Source: CAMBRQ01 sp945870325
GTDB lineage: Bacteria; Bacillota; Clostridia; Lachnospirales; Lachnospiraceae
Direction of reading: 5' to 3'
Length of the DNA stretch: 64,000 nucleotides
Assembly: GCF_050313795.1 (NCBI RefSeq)
Contig: NZ_JBNPMC010000005.1
Location: 53,918 to 117,917 of the forward strand
Shown piece by piece: positions 17,416 to 27,129 of this stretch; within the stretch, counting starts at the first letter, position 1, and each line of letters opens with the position of its first letter. The position numbers were made by a program, and so were the translations under genes. Below the pieces are notes generated by a model. That model was not told where the DNA came from. It worked only from the letters and a program-made list of their open reading frames with translations, and made no database searches.

Positions 17416-18644
17416 TGAAAGAAAATATCATGAAAATGGCAGAACACCCTTGCTCAGGATGCGGCGCATGTGTGGCTGTTTGTCCAAAAAAAGCAATTCG
17501 GATTTTTTTGGATTCAACTGGATTTTTCGTTGCAAAGGTAGAAGATAATCTCTGCATTCGTTGTGGACTGTGTGTTCAGGTCTGTAATCGTTTTGTAGAA
17601 AGCCGGAAAATGGTAAGTTTGTATAATGCAAAATTGTATGCTTTGCAGAGTTCCAATGAGAAAACAGTGAGGAAGTGTTCGTCAGGCGGCGTTGCCCATG
17701 AACTTGCAGTAATGGCAATTCGTAAGGGATATAAAGTTGTTGGTGCTGTGTATAACCTAAAAACTAATCAAGTGGAGCATAAGATTGTAAATGAGTTGAA
17801 AGATATCTCTAGTCTGGACGGATCGAAATATCTTCAGAGTAATCCCTCTGAGGCATTTCGAGAAGCAGTGTTAGATGCAAAAAACAATTCGGAGAGCCGA
17901 TTCTATGTATTTGGAACGCCTTGCCAGATTGCAGGTATGGATAGGGTGTTGAAAAAGTATCATATCCGTAATCAGTTTTTATTAACGGAAATCTTTTGTC
18001 ATGGTGTTCCAAGTTATAAAGTCTGGGAAGAAAATTGTAAAAAATTGAAGAAAAAACTAGGAACCAGTACTTTTGATTCAGTCCTGTTCCGATATAAGAA
18101 GAATGATTGGCATACCTATTGCTTAAGAGTAGTTGCCAATGGAAAGAAATATTACGGTGCCCGGGAAACAGAGATGTTCTGGCAGGTTTTTTTTGAGAAT
18201 ATTCTGCTTAGTGATGCTTGTTATAAATGTAAGGCTAGAAAAGAATATTCTTCAGCTGATCTTCGAATTGGTGACTATTGGGGGGCTAGGTTTCAAAGTC
18301 ATACAGATGGTGTCTCAGCCGTTTTTGCCTGTACTTCTCAGGGAAAAGAAGTGGTGGAAGGTTTGATCAGTACTAATCGTTTCTATGTTCTGAAGGAATC
18401 AGATGCTACGGATATGTTAGCGGCGCAGAATATGGAAGGTTATTCCCAGCAAAAACTGCATGATGAGACAATGGAAATTCTCAGGGAAAGCGGTAATATC
18501 AGAACAGCCATTCACTATTACCGCTCAAGAATGACTGGAAAGCAAAAATTAAAACGTATTCTTCTGCGAATAAGTGCTGTAATTCCAGATGGCTTACGTG
18601 CTAAACTACGTAAGGCGAATAGTAGCAGATTACTAAAAAAGTAA
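17415..18644 (+). CDS. FrhB-like coenzyme F420 hydrogenase/dehydrogenase beta-subunit family protein
   Basis: 409 residues. The N-terminus holds two 4Fe-4S motifs, HPCSGCGACVAVCPKKA (about 12-28) and CIRCGLCVQVCNR (about 51-63). The central domain matches the FrhB/FdhB beta-subunit family (SSGGVAHELA, YVFGTPCQIAGM, FCHGVPSYKVW), followed by a CYKCKARKEYSSADLRIGDYWG cysteine pair. The related subunits bind FAD and pass electrons to a deazaflavin or other carrier. In glycan loci the family pairs with pyruvyltransferases, but its role there is not settled. It is translationally coupled to the upstream gene. A redox step on the sugar or pyruvyl group is a reasonable guess only. Confidence 0.85.
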   Translation: MKENIMKMAEHPCSGCGACVAVCPKKAIRIFLDSTGFFVAKVEDNLCIRCGLCVQVCNRFVESRKMVSLYNAKLYALQSSNEKTVRKCSSGGVAHELAVMAIRKGYKVVGAVYNLKTNQVEHKIVNELKDISSLDGSKYLQSNPSEAFREAVLDAKNNSESRFYVFGTPCQIAGMDRVLKKYHIRNQFLLTEIFCHGVPSYKVWEENCKKLKKKLGTSTFDSVLFRYKKNDWHTYCLRVVANGKKYYGARETEMFWQVFFENILLSDACYKCKARKEYSSADLRIGDYWGARFQSHTDGVSAVFACTSQGKEVVEGLISTNRFYVLKESDATDMLAAQNMEGYSQQKLHDETMEILRESGNIRTAIHYYRSRMTGKQKLKRILLRISAVIPDGLRAKLRKANSSRLLKK

Positions 18645-18684
18645 AAAATTAATGTATATATGAAAATAAAAAGAGTAAGAGAAG

Positions 18685-19671
18685 ATGGATATAAAATATT
18701 CGGTAATTATTCCCGCTTACAATGCAGAAAAAACTTTGGAGCGGTGTTTAAATAGTTTAATTGTAAATCGTCGTGACGATGTGGAATTGATTTTGATTAA
18801 TGATGGTTCAACAGATCAGACAGAAAAAATATGTTTATGTTTTGCAGAACAAAATAAGAATGTCCATTATTTTTGGAAAGAGAATGGCGGTGTGTCTTCA
18901 GCAAGAAATTTGGGGTTGGACTATGCCAAAGGTAAGTATATTTTGTTTGTAGACAGTGACGATTTTGTTAAAAAGGAATATTTTGATGTGTTAGATAAAG
19001 CGTTGCAATCAAATGTAGATTTCTTGCTTTTTGGAAGAATCATTTATGATGGTATTGATTTTATCCAACAATCTGTTAAAACTTGTTTTGCAAATTCAGA
19101 CGATATTGTATCAAATATTTTGAGTTTGGCATTAAAGCGACAATTATTAAATTCTCCCAGCAATAAGGTTTTTAAACGACAGTTAATTGAAAAAAATAAA
19201 ATTAGATTTAATGAGAGATTACCAATTGGTGAGGACAAAGTTTTTGTTGTTCAATATATTATGTATGTTAAAACAGTTGAGTTCATAGATTATCCGATCT
19301 ATGTCATTTCTGTTGAAAATGAGGATTCTTTATCAAGAAAAAAAAGGGACAATTTAAGTGATTATATATTATTAGAACATCTATTGCTGTTTCGGATGGT
19401 TTATGAATCGGATTTAAGTGATTTAAATAAACGAAAATACTTAAAAGCACTAAATTATTCTTATTATCGAAGCGCATATACAGTTATTGCAGAATTATAT
19501 AAATTCGATTGTTCTAAAAAAAGTAGATTAAAGTATACAAAAGTAATATGTAATAGATATAATAAGTTAGTGAAATGTAAGTATAGAGATTTTAAATGTA
19601 TGCTGATTGCATTTCCGATCAGATGGCAGTTATGTAGAAGAATAGATTATGTGTTGTGTAAGAAATTATAA
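18685..19671 (+). CDS. Glycosyltransferase family 2
   Basis: 328 residues. The GT-A domain has the SVIIPAYNAEKTLERCLNSL start, LINDGSTDQT, KENGGVSSARNLGL and the metal-binding VDSDDF. The C-terminal part (about 210-328) contains YYRSAYTVIAELYKF, which recurs in the protein at 22734-23738, so the two are paralogues. A GAGAAG site precedes ATG. Donor and acceptor are unknown. Confidence 0.88.
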   Translation: MDIKYSVIIPAYNAEKTLERCLNSLIVNRRDDVELILINDGSTDQTEKICLCFAEQNKNVHYFWKENGGVSSARNLGLDYAKGKYILFVDSDDFVKKEYFDVLDKALQSNVDFLLFGRIIYDGIDFIQQSVKTCFANSDDIVSNILSLALKRQLLNSPSNKVFKRQLIEKNKIRFNERLPIGEDKVFVVQYIMYVKTVEFIDYPIYVISVENEDSLSRKKRDNLSDYILLEHLLLFRMVYESDLSDLNKRKYLKALNYSYYRSAYTVIAELYKFDCSKKSRLKYTKVICNRYNKLVKCKYRDFKCMLIAFPIRWQLCRRIDYVLCKKL

Positions 19672-19723
19672 ATAAAAGAAGTAACTATAAAAAATTATTG
19701 ATAAAAAATTGGATAATAAACAA

Positions 19724-20830
19724 ATGGATAAAATATTAATTATTTCTGGAGGATTGCAAATTGGCGGTGCAGAAAGAGTGGCTGCAAATATAAGCAAGTA
19801 TGCTCCTAGGGGAAAATATGAATTTCATTATTTGGTTTTTGAAGGAATTGGTAATGTATATGGAGCGGAAATCGAAACTAGGGGCGGAAAGGTCTTTATT
19901 TTACCTTCGCCAAGACAAGGCTATAGAATTTATATACGTTCGTTAAAACAATTATGTGACAAATACCAGTATGTTGCCGTTCATTCGCATACAATGTTTA
20001 ATTCGGGAATTAATTTATTTGTTGCAAAGTGTTGTGGTATTCCTTGTAGAATTGCTCATTCACATACAACGAAGACGGAAGTTAAAGTTTCTTTGATTCA
20101 AAAATTATATCAGCAGATAATGCGATTTATAATAAGGATATTTTCTACGGATTTAATGGCTTGTGGAGTAGAGGCCGGATATTGGATGTTCGGAAAAAGA
20201 GCATTTGACAAAAAAGGGGTTGTTATTAATAATGGCATTGACATAGATATTTTTAGATGGTCTAAAGAGAATAGAGATAAAATTCGGGAAATATATAATA
20301 TCTATGATAAATTTGTAGTAGGTCATTCGGGTACAATTATACCTTTAAAAAACCAACGTTTTTTGATTGAATTATTACCTGATTTATTAAAAAATAATTG
20401 CGATACAGTGCTGATGCTTATAGGTGGCGGTAAAAAAGAAGATATAGATAATCTAAAAAACTTGGCTAATCAACTGGGCGTGGAGGAAAATGTTATTTTT
20501 ACAGGTGCTGTCATGAATGTAAATGAATATTTGAGTGCACTAGATGTATTTGTATTTCCCTCTTTTAGGGAAGGGACTCCACTTGCATTGCTTGAAGCAC
20601 AGACAAATGGTTTGCCCTGTATTGTGTCGGATTGTGTTCCGAGAGATGCTTTTGTTACTGATTTGGCAATTCAGTTGCCATTGGAAAGGCGGCAATGGAT
20701 AGAAAGGATTATTGATTCTAAGAGGGAAAATGCTGCTAAGTACGCGGAAATAGTTAATAGTGCAGGATATGGAGCAACTGTTGCTTATCAAACGATTTAT
20801 GAAGTTTATGAGAAAAAAGGAAAAAGGTGA
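19724..20830 (+). CDS. Glycosyltransferase family 4
   Basis: 368 residues from ATG 19724; an in-frame TTG at 19709 would add five residues, and neither has a clear ribosome site. GT-B fold: the N-terminal SGGLQIGGAERVAANI motif, a middle VHSHTMFNSGINL stretch, the GHSGTIIPLKNQRFLIELL start of the second domain, and FPSFREGTPLALLEAQTNGLP with the E-x7-E pair. It stands between a GT2 and a deacetylase gene. The GT2-GT4 order is repeated at 22.7-24.9 kb. Confidence 0.85.
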   Translation: MDKILIISGGLQIGGAERVAANISKYAPRGKYEFHYLVFEGIGNVYGAEIETRGGKVFILPSPRQGYRIYIRSLKQLCDKYQYVAVHSHTMFNSGINLFVAKCCGIPCRIAHSHTTKTEVKVSLIQKLYQQIMRFIIRIFSTDLMACGVEAGYWMFGKRAFDKKGVVINNGIDIDIFRWSKENRDKIREIYNIYDKFVVGHSGTIIPLKNQRFLIELLPDLLKNNCDTVLMLIGGGKKEDIDNLKNLANQLGVEENVIFTGAVMNVNEYLSALDVFVFPSFREGTPLALLEAQTNGLPCIVSDCVPRDAFVTDLAIQLPLERRQWIERIIDSKRENAAKYAEIVNSAGYGATVAYQTIYEVYEKKGKR

Positions 20831-20834
20831 TATT

Positions 20835-21626
20835 TTGAAAAAAGCACTTGTAAGTCTCTCTTTTGATGATGGGAGAGATGATAATTGGGACATAATAAAC
20901 AATATAACAATTCCAAAAAATATTCCAGTTACAGTGAATGTAACAACTGGTTATATAGATAAAACGTGTCCCTTAAATCTTTTGCCTACTAGTAAAGATG
21001 CAATTACTGTTGATAATGTAAAAGAATTTTGGAATAGTCCTTTAGTGGAATTGGCTTTGCATGGGGACTACCATCTTAACACAGAGGAAGATCTTAAGAA
21101 TGGAAAACATAAACTCGAACAATGGCTGAATTTACCATTGGATTCAAAATTTGGATTTGCTAGTCCGGGTTCTGGAATGGATGTAGATGAGTTTAAAACA
21201 TCTGATAGTGTTTTTTTACAAAATGAAATTTTATATATGCGCACAAGTTTGCGAATACATAGTTATACTCAATTTAGAGTGTTTTGCCGTAAAGTGGGAA
21301 GGATAATTCACCTGCCTGTTTTTTATAAGATTGCATATAAGGATACTCTGATGTCTCAATGTGATGATAGAATTATATATAGTGTTCCAGTGTTAAAAGA
21401 TATTACATTTAATCAAGTTAAGGGATTAATAGAGTTATGTATTCGAAGAAAAATGTCAATTACATTGATGTTCCATAGTATTTTGCAAGACACAGTTAAA
21501 GAAGATAATTGGACATGGGACAGAGAGAAATTTATAAAACTGTGTGATTATTTAAAGAAAAGAGAGAGAGAAGGAAAGATAGAAGTTTGTACTACAAATA
21601 AACTTTATGAGCAGATTAAAGTTTGA
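20835..21626 (+). CDS. Polysaccharide deacetylase (NodB-like) family protein
   Basis: 263 residues from a TTG start, chosen because AGGTGAT lies just upstream and the previous gene ends four bases before it. The N-terminal VSLSFDDGRDDN motif carries the catalytic Asp and metal-binding Asp of NodB-type carbohydrate esterases. ELALHGDYHLNTEEDL supplies the H-x3-H metal pair (H-G-D-Y-H), and LMFHSIL gives the late histidine. It probably removes N-acetyl groups from HexNAc residues of the polymer or precursor. There is no signal peptide, so it should act on cytoplasmic lipid-linked intermediates (inference). Confidence 0.75.
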   Translation: MKKALVSLSFDDGRDDNWDIINNITIPKNIPVTVNVTTGYIDKTCPLNLLPTSKDAITVDNVKEFWNSPLVELALHGDYHLNTEEDLKNGKHKLEQWLNLPLDSKFGFASPGSGMDVDEFKTSDSVFLQNEILYMRTSLRIHSYTQFRVFCRKVGRIIHLPVFYKIAYKDTLMSQCDDRIIYSVPVLKDITFNQVKGLIELCIRRKMSITLMFHSILQDTVKEDNWTWDREKFIKLCDYLKKREREGKIEVCTTNKLYEQIKV

Positions 21627-21767
21627 AAATAGTTAGTGCAGTGGGAGCATATATGAAATATTTGATGAATTAGTTTGAGAATAAGTATTCCCGAGAGGTG
21701 TTTAAGATAGTGAACGAGAACCTTCCATTAAAAATATATAAATCAAAGGAGAGTGTAAGAAAATAAA

Positions 21768-22673
21768 ATGAATAATTTAAAAGGATTTGTGACAGTTGCT
21801 ACAGGTAACGATAAATACTATCAGTTAGCATATAATCTTTGCTTGTCTTATCGTAAATGCGGTCAAGGGAAGTACCCGTTTGCACTGATTTGTGATAAGG
21901 AAACGAAATATAATTCTTTTTTTGATGATGTTGTAATTGTTGAGCAAGCAAGACATTCTACACTGGACAAGATGCTTGTGAAGTATTCTCCTTATGAAAA
22001 GTCGATTTTCCTTGATGCGGATACTTTGATTATTAATTCGATTGATAATCTTTGGGATATTTTTGAATGTCAGAATGATGTTACAGCGTTTGGCTGTAAG
22101 TTGCCTCTGGATTCTCGGAAAGGATGGTTTACATATGAAGGAAGTGGTAAATATAAATCTCAGATTCAGTACCTGATTTCGATGAATGGCGGAATTTATT
22201 ATGTAAAAAAAGGTGAGGTGGCAGATCGTGTTTTTGAAAAGGCAGAGGAATTAGTTGACGAGTATACCTCTATAGACTTTAGATATTTTAAACAGCCAGC
22301 AGATGAACCAATTATGGCGATGTCTATGGTGCTTAATCAATGTGAACCGTGTGATATAGCGTATGAGATGATTATATTACCAGCATACAGTAAAAAGGTT
22401 ACTATGGATTACTGCGGAAATATCTATGAAGATGGTAAATTAAGCAGTATGAAATTGATACATTTTTCTACGCCAAGGACAAAATTGTTCCTTTATCAGT
22501 ATTTGGATGAGATCAATCACACTGGGAGACGAACAAAGAAAAATTATTTGAGGGTAAGATTTAAATGTCTGCCAGTTGATATAAAGTTTGATTTAAGGCA
22601 CAATGCAGGAGCAATTATGCGTAGTATTGGCTTGAGTAATATTGTAGAGGAATTAAAAACAATCATCCATTAA
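21768..22673 (+). CDS. Glycosyltransferase, GT8-like
   Basis: 301 residues. The fold resembles glycogenin/GT8-type retaining transferases: GFVTVATGNDKYYQLAYNL start, a SIFLDADTLIINSIDNLWDIF strand with the D-A-D metal motif, the MNGGIYYVKKG segment and a late LIHFSTPR histidine. The spacer before it (21627-21767) has no gene. GGAGAGTGTAAGAAAATAAA upstream gives a loosely spaced ribosome site. The sugar is unknown. Confidence 0.78.
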   Translation: MNNLKGFVTVATGNDKYYQLAYNLCLSYRKCGQGKYPFALICDKETKYNSFFDDVVIVEQARHSTLDKMLVKYSPYEKSIFLDADTLIINSIDNLWDIFECQNDVTAFGCKLPLDSRKGWFTYEGSGKYKSQIQYLISMNGGIYYVKKGEVADRVFEKAEELVDEYTSIDFRYFKQPADEPIMAMSMVLNQCEPCDIAYEMIILPAYSKKVTMDYCGNIYEDGKLSSMKLIHFSTPRTKLFLYQYLDEINHTGRRTKKNYLRVRFKCLPVDIKFDLRHNAGAIMRSIGLSNIVEELKTIIH

Positions 22674-22733
22674 TTAATGCATATGGATAGAGGGTGGAAT
22701 TTATACTAACGTTTAAGCAGGAAGAGTAGGCAC

Positions 22734-23738
22734 ATGGATATTCATTTTTCAATAATTATTCCAGCATATAATGCTGAAAAAACAATTTGCAGGTGTTTGA
22801 ATAGTTTATTGCAATCAAATAGAAATGATTTTGAAATTATCGTTGTAAATGATGGTTCAACCGATGGTACAGAAGACATATGCCAAGCATACATTGCCAA
22901 AGACAACAGAATAAAGTATTATAAAAAGGAAAATGGTGGAGTTTCTTCGGCACGAAACCTTGGTCTGAAATGTGCTATTGGTAGATATATATGTTTCGTA
23001 GACAGTGATGACTTTGTAGTGCGGGATTATTTTGAGCAAATTACAGATATGCTTTTTGAGCAATGTGATTTGCTAATATTTGGGAGAAAAGTATATAATG
23101 GTCAAGTGTATAAAACAGATAGATATAAGTCTTGTTTAATTACAGATCAGAACCAGATTGTTTCTTTTCTGTGTTCTGAACTAAGAAAACAGAAACTTAA
23201 TTTTGTATGCGACAAAGTTTTCAGACGAGATTTGATTGATAAATATGATATTACATTTCCTGAACGTTTACATATAGGAGAGGATAAGGTTTTTGTAATA
23301 CAATATAGTACAGTTATTCAGAATGTGAAAAGTGCTGATGTATTACTCTATATTTCATCAACGGAAAATAAAAATTCATTATCACGGAAAATAAGAAATG
23401 ATTTGTGCAAGAGTGCTTTTGTTGAACATGAATTAATGGTCGATGCGATTTGTGACTCAAATTTATTGACGAGACATAAAAATTTATTTTTATCTGCACT
23501 AAGTTTTTCGTTTTATCGAAGCGCATATACCGTACTTGGTGAAATGGACAGACTTCCTATGACTAAATCAAAGAAAGAAGAACTTAATAGATTGATATGC
23601 AGAAAATACAAATTACAAGGAAAGAAATATCATTTAGATATAAAAAGTTGGTGTATTGCTTTGCCAGTAAAACTAGAAATGATTAAAATGATAATGTTTA
23701 TAATGAAATGCAGGAATTGGAAAGAAAAGGTTGAATAA
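22734..23738 (+). CDS. Glycosyltransferase family 2 (paralogue of the 18.7-kb gene)
   Basis: 334 residues. It carries the same motif series as the protein at 18685-19671: SIIIPAYNAEKTICRCLNSLL, VNDGSTDGT, KENGGVSSARNLGL, VDSDDF, HIGEDKVFVIQY and FYRSAYTVLGEMDRL. Similarity along the full length points to a gene duplication within the locus. A following GT4 gene completes a repeated GT2-GT4 pair. Donor and acceptor are unknown. Confidence 0.88.
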   Translation: MDIHFSIIIPAYNAEKTICRCLNSLLQSNRNDFEIIVVNDGSTDGTEDICQAYIAKDNRIKYYKKENGGVSSARNLGLKCAIGRYICFVDSDDFVVRDYFEQITDMLFEQCDLLIFGRKVYNGQVYKTDRYKSCLITDQNQIVSFLCSELRKQKLNFVCDKVFRRDLIDKYDITFPERLHIGEDKVFVIQYSTVIQNVKSADVLLYISSTENKNSLSRKIRNDLCKSAFVEHELMVDAICDSNLLTRHKNLFLSALSFSFYRSAYTVLGEMDRLPMTKSKKEELNRLICRKYKLQGKKYHLDIKSWCIALPVKLEMIKMIMFIMKCRNWKEKVE

Positions 23739-23742
23739 AAAT

Positions 23743-24915
23743 ATGAAGCACATATTATTTGTAATAGATACACTTCGTATGGGGGGAGCGGAAAAGAGTC
23801 TGATTTCTTTATTAAAGGCTTTGGATCCAAATAGGATTAATGTTGATCTTTTTCTATTTGAACATGGAGGTGTATTACAGTCCCAAGTGCCTGAATGGGT
23901 TAATACCCTGGACTCTGATACATTAACAAGGGGGATGACTCTTGAACTAAGGAAATATCTTGGAGATGTTATAAAAGAAGGTCATCTGAAAGCAGCACTA
24001 GCAAGAATTTGGATGACATTAAAATCAAAATTTGCAAAAAATCCGGGATTTAATTGGGAGATAGTTGAACCTTATATTCCTGAGATAAACACGGAATATG
24101 ATGTTGCTATTGGCTATTTAGAAGGATTCCCAGATTTTTTTGTTTTGGATAAGGTTAAAGCAAAGAAAAAAATTGGATGGATTCACATTGACATGACGGG
24201 AAGAAATCCGACATCTTCTGAAAAAAAATATTATGAAGCATTTGATGAGTTGGCAATTATTTCTGAGGAATGTAAAAAAGCATTTGTTACTTTATTTCCA
24301 AATACAAAGAGAAAAGTGAGAGTCATTGAGAATATTGTTCTTAAAGAAGAGATTATAAGAAAGGCAGAAGAACCAGTAGAATTGGAGTGGGATAAGGAAA
24401 AAATAAATATTGTATCTGTTGGGCGTCTGGATTATCAAAAGGGATTTGATATTGGTGCGCAGGCGTGTAAAATCTTAAAAGAACGAGGAGTAAATGTTTG
24501 CTGGCATGTATATGGAAAGGGTATTATGAGAGAAAAAATAGAATCGTATATCCATGATAATAATTTGGAAAAAGATTATATTCTTGAAGGTATTAGAACA
24601 AATCCTTATCCGTATATGAAACAAGCAGATATGATAGTTCAACCCTCAAGATGGGAAGGAAAATCTATAGTTCTGGATGAGGCGAAAATCTTAGGAAAGG
24701 TAATTGTAGTAACAGATTATCCCTCAGTAAAAGATCAAATAGAGAATAATTATACCGGCATTGTAACAAATATAGATGCTGAATCTATTGCAGTTGGAAT
24801 TGAAGAACTAGTAAAAAATGCTCCGTTGCGCAGAAGGTTGGAGCAGATTTGCCTTCAAGAGGTAAATTATAGTTTTCGGGCAATTAATGATTTCTATGAA
24901 ATGTTAGAAGTTTAA
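23743..24915 (+). CDS. Glycosyltransferase family 4
   Basis: 390 residues from ATG 23743; an in-frame TTG at 23731 overlaps the previous gene and is the alternative. GT-B motifs: FVIDTLRMGGAEKSLISLL at the N-terminus, VSVGRLDYQKGFDIGAQACK opening the donor domain and VQPSRWEGKSIVLDEAKILGK with the E-x7-E pattern. The PSRWEGKSIVLDEA form is typical of transferases in Firmicute EPS loci. Specificity is unknown. Confidence 0.87.
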   Translation: MKHILFVIDTLRMGGAEKSLISLLKALDPNRINVDLFLFEHGGVLQSQVPEWVNTLDSDTLTRGMTLELRKYLGDVIKEGHLKAALARIWMTLKSKFAKNPGFNWEIVEPYIPEINTEYDVAIGYLEGFPDFFVLDKVKAKKKIGWIHIDMTGRNPTSSEKKYYEAFDELAIISEECKKAFVTLFPNTKRKVRVIENIVLKEEIIRKAEEPVELEWDKEKINIVSVGRLDYQKGFDIGAQACKILKERGVNVCWHVYGKGIMREKIESYIHDNNLEKDYILEGIRTNPYPYMKQADMIVQPSRWEGKSIVLDEAKILGKVIVVTDYPSVKDQIENNYTGIVTNIDAESIAVGIEELVKNAPLRRRLEQICLQEVNYSFRAINDFYEMLEV

Positions 24916-24934
24916 ACTAGAGGGAGCGTTAAAA

Positions 24935-26056
24935 TTGGATAAACAAATGATTTTGCTGCTTATTGTTATGATAGTTGCGTCCATATATGCAGCAGGACGA
25001 GAGACAAAATATAATAAAAAAATGTGTATACAAGTCATTACCATAATTATGGCATGTTTTAGTGGATTCCGTTCCTGGTGGATGGGAGATTTGATTAAGT
25101 ATTATACTTTATATACGAATTGTAATGGTATTGACTGGAGGAAGCATGTGTTTTCAGATTACACGAATATGGGGATACGTATTTTGTTCCGTGGAGTGGG
25201 ATTCCTTGGACTGCCTTATGAAGTGTGTGTGTTTGTGATTGCAGCATTTATCGCTATGACATTGGGACTGCTAATTTACAGATATTCTCCGTCACCTTAT
25301 TGGAGTTATTTGATGTTTATTGCTATGGGATTTTATGTCTTCACTTTTAGCGGTCTGAAGCAGACATGTGCAATGGGGTTTGTTATGTTGGCGATGATGG
25401 GAATTTTAGATAATAAACCACGGCGCTTTTTTATATGGACTATTATTGCAGGTGTATTTCATGCTCCGGCATTTATCTTTTTATTTGCATATCCTATAGC
25501 AAAAAAGAAGATTGATATTGGATATATTGCAATTACGATTGCGGTTATTGGTGCAGTATATTTGTTCCGCGGGCAGATTGTAGAATTATTGGCTGAGGCA
25601 TATTATGAGGGAGAGAAATTTTATACTGCAGATGGGACTATAGGTGGACGAGCATTAATGATGATATTCATTATGGCTTTCGGGCTTTTTATGCGACCAT
25701 TAAGACGTGATGATGTGATGTACCGACAGGTATTTAATCTAATGGTTGTTGCAGTAATTATTCAGTATTTTTCTATGTATGACAATGTTTTCTCAAGACT
25801 GGCCGATTATTATTATCAGTTTATTGTGCTGTTTATGCCTTTGATTATGGAGGAGGGAGAGCATCAGGCTTTGGTGCAGCCAGAAAGAAAGTACACTATA
25901 CGGTATTTTGCTCATAATAACTATGTACTTATTGGCTTAATGATTACATTATTTGCACTTTGGTATTACAATAGTTATGTTGGTAGTTCTCAGACTATTC
26001 TTCAAGACTTTAAGTTTTTTTGGCAAATTGATCCATATTCATTATATGGGCAGTAG
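24935..26056 (+). CDS. EpsG-family membrane protein, probable repeat-unit polymerase
   Basis: 373 residues with about 10 hydrophobic segments. It matches the EpsG family of Wzy-like polymerases: the FSGFRSWWMGDLIKYY motif in the first outer loop, a later TFSGLKQTCAMGF and GVFHAPAFIFL, and a final RLADYYYQFIVLFMPL segment. It starts with TTG, supported by AGGGAG eight bases upstream. EpsG-like proteins join lipid-linked repeat units outside the membrane and need a flippase, which is not in the window. The same locus has an ABC exporter (33.3-35.4 kb), normally a different export route. Confidence 0.83.
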   Translation: MDKQMILLLIVMIVASIYAAGRETKYNKKMCIQVITIIMACFSGFRSWWMGDLIKYYTLYTNCNGIDWRKHVFSDYTNMGIRILFRGVGFLGLPYEVCVFVIAAFIAMTLGLLIYRYSPSPYWSYLMFIAMGFYVFTFSGLKQTCAMGFVMLAMMGILDNKPRRFFIWTIIAGVFHAPAFIFLFAYPIAKKKIDIGYIAITIAVIGAVYLFRGQIVELLAEAYYEGEKFYTADGTIGGRALMMIFIMAFGLFMRPLRRDDVMYRQVFNLMVVAVIIQYFSMYDNVFSRLADYYYQFIVLFMPLIMEEGEHQALVQPERKYTIRYFAHNNYVLIGLMITLFALWYYNSYVGSSQTILQDFKFFWQIDPYSLYGQ

Positions 26057-26066
26057 GGAGAGTTAT

Positions 26067-27116
26067 ATGTATAACTATACTTTTGTAGTAACTGTATATA
26101 ATTGTGAAGTTTATTTGGAAGAGTGTATTATTAGTTTATTAAAACAGACGATAAATGATTTTGAGATATTGTTAATAGATGATGGGTCGACAGATGATAG
26201 TGGACGAATTTGTGATCAATATGCTTATAAGTATGTAAATATCAGAGCGATTCATAAAGAAAATGGAGGCGTTTCTAGCGCGAGGAATTTAGGTATCGAA
26301 AATGCGAATTCTTTCTATATTATATTTGTGGACTGTGATGATACAATGAATGAAGATTTTTTACAAGATGTTAGTCAGATAATATACGAGTATAATCCTG
26401 ATTTGATTATTTCAGGATTATGGTTTGACTTTTATAAAAAAGGCAAACACGTTCAATCACAATTACAGTCATCGATGAACAGAGGACTAATAGGACAAAG
26501 TCAGGTTGTAAATAATATATGGGAGATGTTTCAAGGAAATATATTGTCATCTTCTTGTGCAAAAGTGTATTCGATGAATCTGTTAAAGCAATATGATTTA
26601 AAATTTGATGAAAATTTGAAATTGTATGAAGACTTGGAGTTTGTTATTCGATATTTGAGCAAATGCAATTTTGTGTTTCTCAAAGAGACTGCATATTATC
26701 ATTATAGAATTATTTTAGAGGCAAATAGATTTTATAGTCGAATATATGATTTGAATCAAGTGAACAATATAATTATGACTATTGATAGAACATGGATGCA
26801 TTATTATAGTTCATACGTAAATAAGGAGGATGCAAACGTACGTGAGCAAATGATAAATATCGAATATAATATTCTGTGCCAGGTTATTTCAGAGACATTA
26901 TGGAAATATTTATATAAAATCCCGTTATTTTGTGAAAAGGTAGACGTAATCAGGAACTTAAGCGAATATCAAAGAATTTATAAAGATAAAAAAGACCGTA
27001 GAGAGTCTATGTCTAAAGAGATACGTTTTATTTATAAAAATAGAAAGATATCTTTATGGGGATGGATTTTTTATAGAAAGAATAGGCATAAAGTAGCTCG
27101 ATTTTTGAAACGATGA
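26067..27116 (+). CDS. Glycosyltransferase family 2
   Basis: 349 residues from ATG 26067, which follows GGGAGAG; the longer frame (25953) overlaps the polymerase gene. GT-A motifs: TVYNCEVYLEECIISLLKQT, LIDDGSTDDSG, HKENGGVSSARNLGIENAN and VDCDDT (D-x-D form). The C-terminal 120 residues are basic and aromatic, with no membrane helix. Specificity is unknown. Confidence 0.86.
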   Translation: MYNYTFVVTVYNCEVYLEECIISLLKQTINDFEILLIDDGSTDDSGRICDQYAYKYVNIRAIHKENGGVSSARNLGIENANSFYIIFVDCDDTMNEDFLQDVSQIIYEYNPDLIISGLWFDFYKKGKHVQSQLQSSMNRGLIGQSQVVNNIWEMFQGNILSSSCAKVYSMNLLKQYDLKFDENLKLYEDLEFVIRYLSKCNFVFLKETAYYHYRIILEANRFYSRIYDLNQVNNIIMTIDRTWMHYYSSYVNKEDANVREQMINIEYNILCQVISETLWKYLYKIPLFCEKVDVIRNLSEYQRIYKDKKDRRESMSKEIRFIYKNRKISLWGWIFYRKNRHKVARFLKR

Positions 27117-27129
27117 AGGGACAAAGAAC

